A stretch of DNA of 64,000 bases from Rebecca billardiae RCC1528 (taxonomy: Eukaryota > Haptophyta), in contig OZ251222.1 in the NCBI GenBank assembly GCA_965240325.2, positions 1,178,001 to 1,242,000 of the forward strand. Reading direction: 5' to 3'. The notes under the pieces were generated by a model. It was not told the DNA's origin. It ran no database searches and saw only the letters and a program-made list of their open reading frames with translations. Positions 41,800 through 51,732 of the stretch are shown here, in pieces; the first letter of the stretch is position 1, and each line of letters begins with the position of its first letter. A program made the translations under genes and the position numbers.

Positions 41800-43428
41800 A
41801 TGCTGCTCGAAGAGAAGGAGGAGGCGAGGGGCCCGGCCGCGGGCCGTGGGGCAGGCAGCTTTCGCACTGACCTCATCGCCGGCTGCGTGCTCAATCTGCT
41901 CGCGGGCATCCCGTACGCGTACGGCGCGTTCGCGCAGGACCTCAAGAGCCAGCTCGCGCTCTCGCAGCTCGAGATGGCAAACCTCGGCGTCGTGTTCGAC
42001 TTCGGCTTCTACCTCGCGCTACCGCTCACAGGCGCCTTCTTCGACGTCTTCGACACGCACCTCACCGTGGCGCTCGCCGCCTACGCCCTCGCCATCGGCA
42101 ACGGCATTGTGGCGCTTGGCGTGGGCACTCGCGCGCCCACACTCGTGGTAGGCGTCGGCTTCGTCGTCGCGGGCTGCGGCTCGGCGTTCGCAAATGTCGC
42201 GGCGATCGCCACGGTGACGAAGCGCGCGCCTCCGCGCCTCCGTGCGCGCACCGTCTCCGCGCTCTCCGCGGCCGTCGGCCTCTCGCCGCTGCCGGTCGTG
42301 CTGTCGTATCCGCTCCTGTCTGCGGGCGGGACTGCGCTCTCGCGCTTCTTCGGCGCGTGGGCGCTGATCGGCTCGGCGGTGGCGGTGGGCGCCGGCGTCG
42401 TCCTCGCCCGGGACGAGCTGCTCGGCGCGAGTTCGCTCCGCGAGCGCGCTCGCCTGCTCCTCTGCCCGTGCTCCTCGGGCGGCGCCCAAGCGCAGGACGA
42501 TGCGCCGGCTGAGGCCGCCCCCGCCTCCGGCGCCGCCCGCGCGCGTGAGTTGATCGCCCCGAGCTTGCGTGCCGTGCGCGAGGCTTGTAGACGAGTGGAC
42601 TTCTGGCTGCTCGAGCTCGCGCTCTTCTGCGCGTTTGGCGTCGGACTCTTCGTGATCAACTCGATCTCGTCGATCGCCGCGTCGATGGGCGCGAGCGTCG
42701 CGCAGACAACCGCCGCGGCGGCCCTCATCCCGATCGCGAACGGCGCGGGTCGGCTGTGCGCCGCGCTCTTCGCCGACGCACGCCCGCGCGTCCGCCGCGG
42801 GTACTGGCTGTGTGCGGCCCTCGCGCTGAGCGCGGCCGCGCTCGGGCTCGCCGCGCGCACGTACGGCAAGCCCGGCCCCGACGCCGACGAGCCCTCCGCC
42901 GAGCAGCCAGCGCCCGCGATCGCACGGCTGGGTGCTGTGTACGCGCTGGCAGTTTTCGCTCCGTTCGCGTACGGCGGTGCGTGGGGCGTCGCGCAGGCCG
43001 TGCTCGCCGAGTCGTACCCGCTGCCCGCGTTTGGTGTGCTGCTTGGCGTGCTCGCCGCGACCGCCGGCATCGCGGGCCTCGCCGTCAGCGACTCGGGCGC
43101 CGCGATGTACGAGGCGGCGACCGCCGTCGGCCCCGGCTCTGCGTGCATCGGCGCGGAGTGCTTCCGCCCGGCCTTCTGGATGATGAGCGGCCTCGCGGCG
43201 GTGGGCTTCTTCGTCACCGTGCTGCATGCGCCGTACACCGACCGGCCGGAGGATGCTCTGCGAGAGGCCGCCTCAGACGACGGGCCGCTTGGGAGCGAGC
43301 GACTGCGCGACGACAGCCTCGACGGCTCCTCCGAGCCGGCCGCCCACGGGAGTGCCGACCCGGAACAAGCCACGAGCGGGCCCGTCATTGGCCCAGCGCG
43401 CGCAGCGGCGGGGCAGGAGATGCATTAG
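41800..43428 (+). CDS. Major facilitator superfamily transporter (nodulin-like/NFD4-like)
   Basis: A 542-residue single-exon membrane protein with about 12 hydrophobic spans arranged in two halves around a hydrophilic loop (residues ~215-260). The start of the first half (LAGIPYAYGAFAQDLKSQL, then LGVVFDFGFYLALPLTGAFF) resembles the nodulin-like/monocarboxylate-type MFS group. FVVAGCGSAFANVAAIATVTK and a second-half AGRLCAALFADARPR loop are in typical places. The C-terminal ~60 residues are hydrophilic and probably cytosolic. The substrate cannot be told from sequence. The ATG at 41800 directly precedes the conserved region; the frame upstream is not supported. Confidence 0.8.
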   Translation: MLLEEKEEARGPAAGRGAGSFRTDLIAGCVLNLLAGIPYAYGAFAQDLKSQLALSQLEMANLGVVFDFGFYLALPLTGAFFDVFDTHLTVALAAYALAIGNGIVALGVGTRAPTLVVGVGFVVAGCGSAFANVAAIATVTKRAPPRLRARTVSALSAAVGLSPLPVVLSYPLLSAGGTALSRFFGAWALIGSAVAVGAGVVLARDELLGASSLRERARLLLCPCSSGGAQAQDDAPAEAAPASGAARARELIAPSLRAVREACRRVDFWLLELALFCAFGVGLFVINSISSIAASMGASVAQTTAAAALIPIANGAGRLCAALFADARPRVRRGYWLCAALALSAAALGLAARTYGKPGPDADEPSAEQPAPAIARLGAVYALAVFAPFAYGGAWGVAQAVLAESYPLPAFGVLLGVLAATAGIAGLAVSDSGAAMYEAATAVGPGSACIGAECFRPAFWMMSGLAAVGFFVTVLHAPYTDRPEDALREAASDDGPLGSERLRDDSLDGSSEPAAHGSADPEQATSGPVIGPARAAAGQEMH

Positions 43429-43977
43429 CTGCCGCAGTGGCGCCCGATGGCCATGCCACTTGGACCCGAGCGGCTCTCATCGCGCCGCTACTGCAGTCTG
43501 CTGAGCGTATATTTTATTCCGAAGCAGGAGCCGTGCGCCGCCTGTATAGTGTATTGGCTGAAATTCACCGGTCGGCTGCGGACGTCTGCGGTCCGAGTGA
43601 TTCTGTCGGAGTGGGCAGTGGCTCGGATCATATTCAGTCTTTCGTCAGATCAGCACTGATGTCTGATCAGAATTCAGATACGGCTGACAGGCAGCTGAGA
43701 AAGCAGACGGGCCTGCTCATTTATTTATTTATTTTTTATTTATTATTATTATATAACATTAATTAATCAATTAATTAATCCGAATAATCGTCGCGAAGTG
43801 AAGATAGCTAGCAGTGCTTCGGGCCGCATCACATGATGATCATCGATGGGGCTTGTTACCGGGTCCGTCCGACTCGCGAGTCGCGGGCGTCCGACTCCGA
43901 GTCCCGCAGCCAAGCCGCCGCACACCCTTGATCTACCTTCAGCGGGGCGCGAATACCAAGCACGTCCCCGGCCGCGG
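43429..43977. other. Intergenic with AT-rich TTTATT/TTAATTAA tract
   Basis: Separates two convergent genes. A run of TTTATTTATT, ATTATTATTA and TTAATTAATTAA at about 43718-43780 is by far the most AT-rich stretch nearby and may mark 3' ends. No gene was recognised. Confidence 0.6.
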
Positions 43978-44940
43978 TCACTCCATGCCGCCCATCATGG
44001 AGGTGTTTGCACCGCCTGCAGCGATGACAGAGCCCATCCCAGAAGAGCCAGCCGTGCCATCGCCGCCGCCGCTTGGCGCGTAGCTCTCGTGACCGACGCC
44101 GCCCACCCGTCCACCCGTGCGCGCGCCCGCGATGAGTGCGGCGGGTGGCAGTGCCACAAAGTTGGCGTCACCTGGCAAGTTGGGGCAGGGCAAGCTGCCT
44201 GCGGGCAGCCAGCCGCCACCAAGTGCATCAGGGACGAGCTCGGGCTCGACAACGTGCGAAACTCGCCACGCTTCGTCGGCTTTGGGTACGAAGACGATCT
44301 TCGCGGCGGTGACCGGGTCAACCCACGGCCGGAGCAGCACCCATGCCGCATCAACGAGCGCGGGCGCACGCAGGACGAGCGCAGCAAGAAGGCGCTCTGG
44401 GTAGTGGTTCTGGAGCAACGCGACAATATCGAGGAGCTGGCTGAGATGCATCGTGTGCGATAGGGTCCAGCCGCTCATGTCGAGCAGCACGACGAGCTGG
44501 TTGGCAGCTGTGATCGTGCGCTCGATGAAGAAGACGATCCCTTGCAGCCACTCGTGAGCTCCGTGCTTTGACGGCTCCCACAGCTCAGCGCGGAACCACA
44601 TGACGGCTGTACCCTCGCGCGTGACGCCCGTCAGCCGGCATACGCCACTATTGAGCAGCACGTCCACGCGCTCGCGCTCGATATACGCCGGCCTGTGCTC
44701 GCGCCGCCATTCAAGGTGCTTCCTGAGAAGCTCGCATGCCCGCGGCACGCTGCCGCCGCGCGCGCGCAGGAAACGCAGGTAGTAGGCGTCGGAGAGCGAG
44801 GGCTCGCCAGAAGACGTGGGCACGAGCTCGCGTAGCTGAGTCACTGCATCACGCTCCACGGGAGAGGCGGGCTCATTCATCCTCCGCTTCGCCTCGGCGA
44901 TCTGGAACACTGCGGAGTCCTTCATCGCGCCGTTCGCCAT
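43978..44940 (-). CDS. CRAL-TRIO (Sec14-like) lipid-binding protein
   Basis: A 320-residue protein from the ATG at 44940. An N-terminal CRAL-TRIO helical segment (YYLRFLRARGGSVPRACELL, then LEWRREHRPAY) precedes a lipid-binding core with LVVLLDMSGWTLSHTMHL, YPERLLAALVLRAPALVDA, a ...LLRPWVDPVTAAKIVF... gate-helix region, and LPDALGGG-like LVPDALGGG. Sec14-like proteins move or present phosphatidylinositol and other hydrophobic ligands in the cytosol. The last ~50 residues are Gly/Ala/Ser-rich. The frame extends upstream to 45447 but overlaps the divergent glycosyltransferase gene, so the internal ATG is used. Confidence 0.88.
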   Translation of the reverse strand: MANGAMKDSAVFQIAEAKRRMNEPASPVERDAVTQLRELVPTSSGEPSLSDAYYLRFLRARGGSVPRACELLRKHLEWRREHRPAYIERERVDVLLNSGVCRLTGVTREGTAVMWFRAELWEPSKHGAHEWLQGIVFFIERTITAANQLVVLLDMSGWTLSHTMHLSQLLDIVALLQNHYPERLLAALVLRAPALVDAAWVLLRPWVDPVTAAKIVFVPKADEAWRVSHVVEPELVPDALGGGWLPAGSLPCPNLPGDANFVALPPAALIAGARTGGRVGGVGHESYAPSGGGDGTAGSSGMGSVIAAGGANTSMMGGME

Positions 44941-45033
44941 TGTTGATGTGCCCGTTACTGTACGACTTTTTGCCACGGTTCCAGCGTACCGAAACGACTT
45001 TGTAGACATCCGTACCGTTGCCGATGAGGGGCG
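44941..45033. promoter_or_regulatory. Short bidirectional promoter
   Basis: 93 bp between divergent start codons of the CRAL-TRIO and GT90 genes. It is AT-richer than both genes, with GTACGACTTTTTG and CGAAACGACTTTGTA as near-repeated CGACTTT blocks. No known binding motif was recognised. Confidence 0.4.
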
Positions 45034-47022
45034 ATGCGCGCACGCAGATGGGGTCGGCGTGCATGCATGTGGGCCTTGCTGCTCGCGACGAGCATGTCCG
45101 CCGCGGAGCCTAGGCGAGGCAAGGGCGCTCCGGCCAACGCCCCGATTGCATCGCCTGACCGCTGCGCCAGAGTCCAGCACGACAAGAGCGACGGGCTCAC
45201 GAGCATCGACCGCAGATCGTCGAGCGCGTCCCTGCCGATCGACGCACCACGGCCAGCGCCATTTCCGCTGGTACCCTCGGCACCGGGCGAAATCAGCGTG
45301 CTCGAGCGCGCGATACTTGAGCGGGCACGTACGCGCCAGGCTGGCATCTTCGACACAGCCAAGCAGCGCAGCGGCCACTGGATCGAGGGCGCCGTGCGCG
45401 TGCAGCTGCGCCACTGGTTTCAGAAGGGCCTTTGGGACGTGGCCCAATGGACTCGAGAGCTGTCACAGCGCTACCCGCATGCATTCGTGGCGCGCATCGA
45501 GCGCGGCGCCGTGCGGCGCCTGCACATGGCCATGCCCGACTACAAGGTGTACCGGCAGGCAGCCATGCTGTGCATGCTGCTGCGTGTGGCGCAGCTCGAC
45601 CTCGAGCTCAACCTGACTGTCGTCGTGTACCCGTCGGACAGCTGTCCGGGCAATGCCTGGCCCCAGCCCGAGCCACGGGGCATCTCGTGCCCGCTCGAGT
45701 GTGAGACCAACTCGACGCGTGCCATTCCCTTTGGCGGCGCACGTGCCCGCGCGCACCCGGCGTGTGCTGCGCCACGGCCGACGCGGTGCAAGTGCGGCAA
45801 GTACGTCGAGCAGCCCTCGACGGTGAGCGTGCTGCCGGGGCTCGAAGAGGCGCGGCTACCGCTGCCGGTGCTGTGCTTCCAGAAGGACGCACAGAACCGC
45901 GAGGCCGCGCTGCTCCCGGAGATGGAGCTGCTGATGGGCCAGCGCGGCAAGTTCACGCCCGACGAGCTCACGGCTGCGCTCAAGAAGCGGCGCGGCAAGG
46001 CCGCGCCGCAGCCGCCACGGCTCTCGGTTGCGCAAGCCAACGCCTCGCCCAGGGTGCGCGAGGCGCGTGCCGGCGGGGATTTCCTGCGTGGGCTTGAGGA
46101 TGTCCGCACCACCGTGCTCAGGAAGAGCTACCCGAATCGAGGCCAGACCATGCTGCAGTACGATGTGCCCTGGACGGCCAAGAGCGGGGGTGCTGCCTAC
46201 TTCGCCGGCACGGCTTCCGGCCATTTCGAAGGGTTGCTCAACCAGCGCGCGCGCGTGTGCTCGGCACATCAGCTGCTCGCGAAGCCGCCGCAGATCGGCG
46301 CGGCGCATGGCACCGAGCCCGTGCCCGACGCCCAGAGCGTCTCTCGCGCGGCGCACGCGCTCATCCGCCCGCTGACGAACCGCTCGGGGCTGTTGTGCCG
46401 GCTCACCCTCGCGTCGTGCACGTCGGGTCTGGAACGTCTGGAACAGCTGGGGCAGTGCGCAGACGGCTCTGCGCTCGCGAAAGGGCCCAGGACCACGTGG
46501 GCCGACGCGCTGCGGCACAAGTACATCCTCTCGATGGACGGGAACGGTGCGACCTGCTCGCGGGTGTACCTGGCGCTGCTCAGCGGCTCGGTGCTGCTCA
46601 AGCTCGAGGCGTCGCCGCCGCTCCTGCAGCCGTCCAGCCTCTACTTCCACAGCGCACTGCGCGCGTGGGAGCACTTCGTGCCGGTGACGGAGGCCAACAT
46701 TGGCGCGACTGTCGCGTGGCTCGACGCGCACGACGACGTGGCGCAGAGCATTTCGGCGGCCGGCAGCGCGTTCGCTCGTGAGGAGTACACGGACGCCGTC
46801 GCGGTGCGGTACACGCACTTCCTGCTGCACGCGCTGGCGCAGCTGCACCGGGCCACGCATGGACTCAGCGCAGGCGGTGCGAAGCCGTTCTTTGAGATCC
46901 CAATCGCGACAGCACCGCACCGTAATCTGGATCACTACGCGCTGGCATGCAATGGCCAGCTCAGGAGGGGGCGAGTCGGGCCCGATTCCGAGCTGGCAGC
47001 CCTTCTCGCTGAGCTTGATTGA
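45034..47022 (+). CDS. GT90 (CAP10/KDEL-containing-like) glycosyltransferase
   Basis: A 662-residue single-exon protein. Residues 1-24 form a signal peptide or anchor (MWALLLATSMSAAEP). The C-terminal third matches the CAP10/POGLUT-type family 90 core: HKYILSMDGNGATCSRVYLA near 495-515, SGSVLLKLEASPP, WEHFVPVTEANIGATVAWL and AQSISAAGSAFAREEYTD. GT90 enzymes transfer xylose or glucose to proteins or polysaccharides in the ER/Golgi. A Cys-rich insert around residues 205-255 and a Lys/Arg-rich segment near 315 are specific to this protein. With the GT25-like and sulfotransferase genes nearby it suggests secretory glycan work, but they are not shown to act together. Confidence 0.8.
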   Translation: MRARRWGRRACMWALLLATSMSAAEPRRGKGAPANAPIASPDRCARVQHDKSDGLTSIDRRSSSASLPIDAPRPAPFPLVPSAPGEISVLERAILERARTRQAGIFDTAKQRSGHWIEGAVRVQLRHWFQKGLWDVAQWTRELSQRYPHAFVARIERGAVRRLHMAMPDYKVYRQAAMLCMLLRVAQLDLELNLTVVVYPSDSCPGNAWPQPEPRGISCPLECETNSTRAIPFGGARARAHPACAAPRPTRCKCGKYVEQPSTVSVLPGLEEARLPLPVLCFQKDAQNREAALLPEMELLMGQRGKFTPDELTAALKKRRGKAAPQPPRLSVAQANASPRVREARAGGDFLRGLEDVRTTVLRKSYPNRGQTMLQYDVPWTAKSGGAAYFAGTASGHFEGLLNQRARVCSAHQLLAKPPQIGAAHGTEPVPDAQSVSRAAHALIRPLTNRSGLLCRLTLASCTSGLERLEQLGQCADGSALAKGPRTTWADALRHKYILSMDGNGATCSRVYLALLSGSVLLKLEASPPLLQPSSLYFHSALRAWEHFVPVTEANIGATVAWLDAHDDVAQSISAAGSAFAREEYTDAVAVRYTHFLLHALAQLHRATHGLSAGGAKPFFEIPIATAPHRNLDHYALACNGQLRRGRVGPDSELAALLAELD

Positions 47023-47294
47023 GGGCAGCGCGGTCGACTGCTACTACATACTGATGATGAATTATTATAAGTTCACTACAGTACCGTCGTCGTCATTCTT
47101 ATTATAGTTGCATGTCCGCGTATGTAGCTAAGCGACCGGCCGGGTATGATGGCCGGTACGGTACAACGCGGTGGAGACCGGTAGTAGTAGTCGTGAAGTC
47201 ACTAAGCCGTAGTAGGCGCAGTATAGCTTAGCAGCAACTGCTGCTATAGGGGCCTATATAGGCGGCGCCGTTATATTATTACGACAATCCGTCT
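47023..47294. other. Intergenic before the dimeric repeat
   Basis: AT-balanced, low-complexity DNA with many TAGTAG and CGGTA words. It is related loosely in style to the repeat that follows, but no clear unit was aligned. Confidence 0.4.
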
Positions 47295-48285
47295 GCCAAT
47301 TCAACTTTCGGTGGCGCGACGATTAGCGCACTGTGAAGGCATATATATGCCGTAGCTTAGTAAGCGGACTGTCACTGCGCGGCAGCACGTAACCGCGACG
47401 ATCCGTGATGATGACGAGTCCTGCTGATGGTACTACATGACGCCACGGTAGTGAGTCCGTAAGCGACCGCGGTGTGGTCGGTATAGTTAGAGACCGGTAG
47501 TCGTAGTAAGTCAGCACAGTAGTAGGCAGTAGCTATAGGCGGCGCCGTTACAATTCGTTTATTGCCAATTCAACTTTCGGTGGCGATTATAGCCGGCACT
47601 GTGATGGCGCATATATGCCGTGCGTAGCTTATAAGCGGACTGTCACTGCGCGGCAGCACGTAACCGCTACGCCGATCTGTACGTGATGAGTCCTGCTGCT
47701 TATGGGCGATGGCGGTACTAGTAAAGTCGCGTACGCCACGGTAGTGACGAGCAGTGAGTAGATTACGCGGGCTGTGGTCTGCCAATTCAACTTTCGGTGG
47801 CGCGACGATTAGCGCACTGTGAAGGCATATATGCAGTAGCTTAGTAAGCGGACTGTCACTGCGCGGCAGCACGTAACCGCGACGATCCGTGATGATGACG
47901 AGTCCTGCTGATGGTACTACATGACGCCACGGTAGTGAGTCCGTAAGCGACCGCGGTGTGGTCGACGGTATAGTTAGAGACCGGTAGTCGTAGTCAAGTC
48001 AGCACAGTAGTAGGCAGTAGCTATATATATAGGCGGCGCCGAGTACAATTCGTTTGCCAATTCAACTTTCGGTGGCGATTATAGCCGGCACTGCATGATG
48101 GCGCATATATATGCCGTGCGTAGCTTATAAGCGGACTGTCACTGCGCGGCGCAGCACGTAACCGCTACGCCGATCTGTACGTGATGTCGTGATGAGTCCT
48201 GCTGCTGATGGGCGATGGCTGTACTAGTAAAGTCGCGGATGCCACGGTAGTGACTAGCAGTGAGTAGATTACGCGGGCTGTGACG
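47295..48285. repeat. Dimeric A-B-A-B tandem repeat (~486-bp period)
   Basis: GCCAATTCAACTTTCGGTGG begins four units at 47295, 47564, 47781 and 48056. Units 1 and 3 (type A, 269 and 275 bp) continue with CGCGACGATTAGCGCACTGT; units 2 and 4 (type B, 217 and ~230 bp) continue with CGATTATAGCCGGCACTG. All four share AAGCGGACTGTCACTGCGCG and GCAGCACGTAACCGC. The higher-order period A+B is about 486-492 bp. Unlike the megasatellite, the unit is AT-balanced. No open frame is meaningful. Confidence 0.85.
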
Positions 48286-48334
48286 CCACAGTGCCGAACT
48301 AGCTTACTACTGCTGCTACGACTAGAAACATAAA

Positions 48335-51300
48335 TTAGAGCGTGCGCGTGACGGTGTAATCGCCCCACTCGGGCCACTTGAGCGCCCCGATCGGCCGCGA
48401 GCGCACGTGCACGAGCGCATGCAGCTCGCCCGAGCGCCGTCCGCGCTTGGTGAGCGGCGCGCGCACGGCCAGCGGCCACTCGCTCGCGTTCAGCGTGACG
48501 GCGCAGTGGCCGAGCGAGTCGTCCTCGGTGAGCTCGTCGCGGTCCATCACGGAGACGAGGAGGTGCGCGCCGCGCAGCGCCGCCACGCTCGCGTACCGCC
48601 ACGGCAGCGGCACGAGCAGCGGCTCCTCCCAGCTCGGCTCGAGCGTGCGCCGCTGCACGGCCGTGCACACCGGCGAGTGCATGCCGCTGTCGAGCAGCAC
48701 ACGCACGTAAGGGTCGGGCGCGAGCGGCGCGGAGGTGTGCTCGGGGAGCCCGCTCGCGCGCAGCTGCGTGAGCACGAGCGTGAGCTGCAGGCGTTCGTCC
48801 ACCGGCGGGAAGGGCGGCGGCGGGGGCGGAGTGCGCAGCCGCAGCCGCGCGCGCACGGGCGCGTGGTCTGAGGTGCTCAGTGCCGGCGACGAGTCGTACT
48901 CCAGGAGCTCCGGCCCTTCGAGGCCCGGCCACGCGCGCCAGAGCACGCGGTCGCACCACGAGGGCGTGCGCCGCTTGAGCTCGTCGTACGGCCGCCAACA
49001 ACGCCGCGTGCCGCTCACGCCGACGAGCCCGCCGCCGCTGCTGCGATGACTGGCCACCAAGTCATCCTCACCCTCGGCGTCCGCGCCAGCGGCGCCGGCG
49101 GCGCCGGCGGCGAGGGCGCCGTGCCCCTGCTCAGCCGCAGCGGCGTCAGCGTCCGAGGAGCCGCCGTGGACGGCCGTGCCCGGGGGCTGGCTGAGCGAGC
49201 TCGCCGAGTGCGCGAGCGGTGGCGGCCGCGCACCGAGGCTGTCGCCGCTCAGCTGGCTCGAGTTCCGCTCGAGCTCGGGCGCGCTCGCCGCGCTGGAGGC
49301 GCTCGCCGCGTGTACCAGCGGAGGGGGCCCGAGCCGGCTCGCCGGCGGCGGCAATGGCAACGGCGGCGCGCCGCCGCGCTCGGCCTCACCCGGCTCCGCA
49401 TCCGCTCCGCCGTCCGCTCCGCCGTCGGCGACGGCGCCCTCCGCTTCGCCCTCGTCTGAGTTCACCGTGTCGGCGACGCTCTCCGCGGTGCTCTGAGTGC
49501 GCGCGCCCAGCCGGCCGCCGAGCGCCGCCGCGCCGTACCCGAGTACAGGCGACTCGCGCGGCGCCGTGCCGCGCACGAGCTTGAAGGTCGGTGGGAAGAG
49601 GAGCTGGCCCTCCTCGAACCCAGCGAACGCGTCGCCGCGCGCGATCGCGGTTCGCAGCTGGTCGAGCCGACGCAGCGGGCCCAGCTCCGCGCTCGCAATC
49701 AGCCGCAGCGCCTCCTCGCGCCGGCACTCGACCCTGTAGTTGAGGTCGCCCATCCACAGCACGCAGTGGAAGCGGTTGGACAGGTCGACCAGACGCTCCG
49801 CCTTGCGCAACCGGATGCCGCCCTCGATCTCGGCGAAATCTCCCGCGCGCCGCTCCGTCTCACCCTGGTGCGCGGCGAGGTGCGACGAGACGAAGCACAG
49901 CGAGAGGCCGCACACGTCGAGCGCGACGGCCAGCCCGCCCTTGTTGCCGATCACGTGCGCCACGCCCGTCGCCTCCGCCTCCGACTCGACGCGCGTCACG
50001 TAGGGCGCAACCTCGACGAGGCAGAGCACGATCAGGTGCATCTGCCCGAGCGAGCACGTGGCCACCGTGTGGTAGCGGCGCCAGCCGCACGCTGAGCGCA
50101 CCTCGGTGAACCACCACTCCGCGCACGAGGAGTACCCGGCGGGCAGCGGCTTGAAGGAGCACTCCTGCGCGCCGACAGCGACGATGTGTGCGCCGCGCGC
50201 GCGCAGCCACTCGGCGGAGAGCTGCGCGGCGCTCGGCGGCTGCGCGTTGCCCACGTTCCATGTGCAGCACAGCACGTCCAGCGCGCCGAGGTCGAGCGGC
50301 GCGCCGTCCGCCGGCGGCTCGGGCGAGGCGGGCGTCCCCGGGGAGGCGGGTGCGGCCGGCTCGGCCGACGGGCCGGCCGCAGCGGCCTCCGTGTCAGCCG
50401 CCGCGCCGCGCAGCGCGCTCGGCATGCTGGCTGGAGGCGGCAGGTTTGTGCCAGGCACGCTGATGGGAGGCGGGAGAGCAGACCCATGCTCCAGCGGTGG
50501 CGTGCGCTGCTCGCAGCCGCCCTCTGCCGGGGCCTCCGAGCCCGCCGCCGACGGGGCTGCCGGCGGCGTCAGCGCGCAGTCCGTATCTACCCGCCCAGGC
50601 GGCGGCGCGTCCACGCAGACTGGCGACTTGGGCGGGCGCGGCCCGCCCGGCGGCCGCCTCGGCGTGCGCAGGGGATTGCCGAGAATCGCCGCCGCCGCCG
50701 GCAGTGCGGGCGAGGACAGCCGCTTGAGTCGGTCGCCGATCGCGCGCGCGGCCGCGCGCGGCGAGGCGCGCGGCGACATGCGCGGCGAGGCGCGCGGCGA
50801 GGGCGCCACCGGCGTGTTCGCGGCGCGCTCGCTGCGCGGCGAGGGCGCCACCGGCGTGTCTGTGCCGCCTGGCGATTCGGCCGGCCGCGGGGTGATCCTC
50901 GCCGCCCTGGGCCCGCGGTGCGGCACGTCGGCCACGGGGAGCGAGCCCACGCCGCGCGGCGAGGGCGGCTCCGCCGTCTGCGAGGCGTCGTTCGCCTCGC
51001 CCGCGCCACCGAAGCTCTCGCCGCCGCTCGTGCGCGGCTGCTTCGCCGGCTCGGCGCGCGCGCGCGTGTACATAAGCTCGACCCGGAGTTCGCCTTGCGG
51101 CAGAGGCAGCCAGCGGGCGAGCGGGCCGTCCACGTCTTGGGGCAGCTCGCTGAGGTAGACGACGGTCTTGCCGATGTAGTCCGAGTCGAGCGAGTCCTGG
51201 TCCCACACGTCGAGCGTGAGCTTCGCGTCGGGCGGCACGTCTTCAAACGTCCACGACTCCATCCAGAACGGGTTGAGCGTCTGCTTCTTGGTGCTCGAGC

Positions 51301-51571
51301 GGCGGCGGTGGCGCGCGAGGCCGTGGGAGACGACGAGGCAGACGTACGGGTCCGAGAAGCCCGTCTTGTCCATCGCGGGCAAGTCCCGACCTTCGACGAG
51401 CACCACGCGCAGCATGCCGGCCGGCTGCCCGCCGCCCGTGCCCGTGAGCGCGGCCAGCCCAGCCCACGTGCCGGAGCGCGTGCCGCGCGCGAGCCCGGCC
51501 GACTCGGCGCGCCGACGCCGCCGCGGCACGCTCGTCTCCAGCGATTCGACTGTCGATCGGCGCACGAACAT
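48335..51571 (-). CDS. C2-IPPc-C2 inositol polyphosphate 5-phosphatase
   Basis: A 1078-residue single-exon protein from the ATG at 51571. A first C2 domain (residues ~53-170; LRVVLVEGRDLPAMDKTGFS, then DPYVCLVV, with Ca-binding Asp residues) is followed by a long Pro/Ala/Arg linker. The 5-phosphatase domain starts LDVLCCTWNVGNAQ near 430, with GAQECSF, GNKGG, SSHLAAH, WMGDLNYRVE near 611, a long Ala/Gly/Glu insert, then TPSWCDRVLW near 873 and STSDHAPVRA near 900. All catalytic motifs of the family (GDLNYR, PxWCDR, SDHxPV) are intact. A second C2 domain (~920-1060; APDPYVRVLL, VSVMDRDELTEDDSLGH) ends the protein. It should remove the 5-phosphate of phosphoinositides or inositol phosphates at membranes, with C2 domains giving Ca/lipid targeting. 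The large insert inside the catalytic domain is unusual. Confidence 0.9.
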   Translation of the reverse strand: MFVRRSTVESLETSVPRRRRRAESAGLARGTRSGTWAGLAALTGTGGGQPAGMLRVVLVEGRDLPAMDKTGFSDPYVCLVVSHGLARHRRRSSTKKQTLNPFWMESWTFEDVPPDAKLTLDVWDQDSLDSDYIGKTVVYLSELPQDVDGPLARWLPLPQGELRVELMYTRARAEPAKQPRTSGGESFGGAGEANDASQTAEPPSPRGVGSLPVADVPHRGPRAARITPRPAESPGGTDTPVAPSPRSERAANTPVAPSPRASPRMSPRASPRAAARAIGDRLKRLSSPALPAAAAILGNPLRTPRRPPGGPRPPKSPVCVDAPPPGRVDTDCALTPPAAPSAAGSEAPAEGGCEQRTPPLEHGSALPPPISVPGTNLPPPASMPSALRGAAADTEAAAAGPSAEPAAPASPGTPASPEPPADGAPLDLGALDVLCCTWNVGNAQPPSAAQLSAEWLRARGAHIVAVGAQECSFKPLPAGYSSCAEWWFTEVRSACGWRRYHTVATCSLGQMHLIVLCLVEVAPYVTRVESEAEATGVAHVIGNKGGLAVALDVCGLSLCFVSSHLAAHQGETERRAGDFAEIEGGIRLRKAERLVDLSNRFHCVLWMGDLNYRVECRREEALRLIASAELGPLRRLDQLRTAIARGDAFAGFEEGQLLFPPTFKLVRGTAPRESPVLGYGAAALGGRLGARTQSTAESVADTVNSDEGEAEGAVADGGADGGADAEPGEAERGGAPPLPLPPPASRLGPPPLVHAASASSAASAPELERNSSQLSGDSLGARPPPLAHSASSLSQPPGTAVHGGSSDADAAAAEQGHGALAAGAAGAAGADAEGEDDLVASHRSSGGGLVGVSGTRRCWRPYDELKRRTPSWCDRVLWRAWPGLEGPELLEYDSSPALSTSDHAPVRARLRLRTPPPPPPFPPVDERLQLTLVLTQLRASGLPEHTSAPLAPDPYVRVLLDSGMHSPVCTAVQRRTLEPSWEEPLLVPLPWRYASVAALRGAHLLVSVMDRDELTEDDSLGHCAVTLNASEWPLAVRAPLTKRGRRSGELHALVHVRSRPIGALKWPEWGDYTVTRTL

Positions 51572-51732
51572 GGCACCGCGCTCGCCAGTGCCGGGAGGCA
51601 GCGACGCCACGCCCCGGCCGGCCTACGTCCAGGCAGGTGTGCAGCACCCTGCGCGAGACGTGTGTTCGCGCGAATCAGGCAAGCGGGCGCGGGCGCCGGG
51701 TTCGTCACTTTTGTGTTCGGTGTAAACCAACG
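51572..51732. promoter_or_regulatory. Short bidirectional promoter
   Basis: 161 bp between the divergent 5-phosphatase and DXO/Rai1 start codons. No recognised motif apart from a small AT-richer patch (TCACTTTTGTGTTCGGTGTA) just before the plus-strand ATG. Confidence 0.4.
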
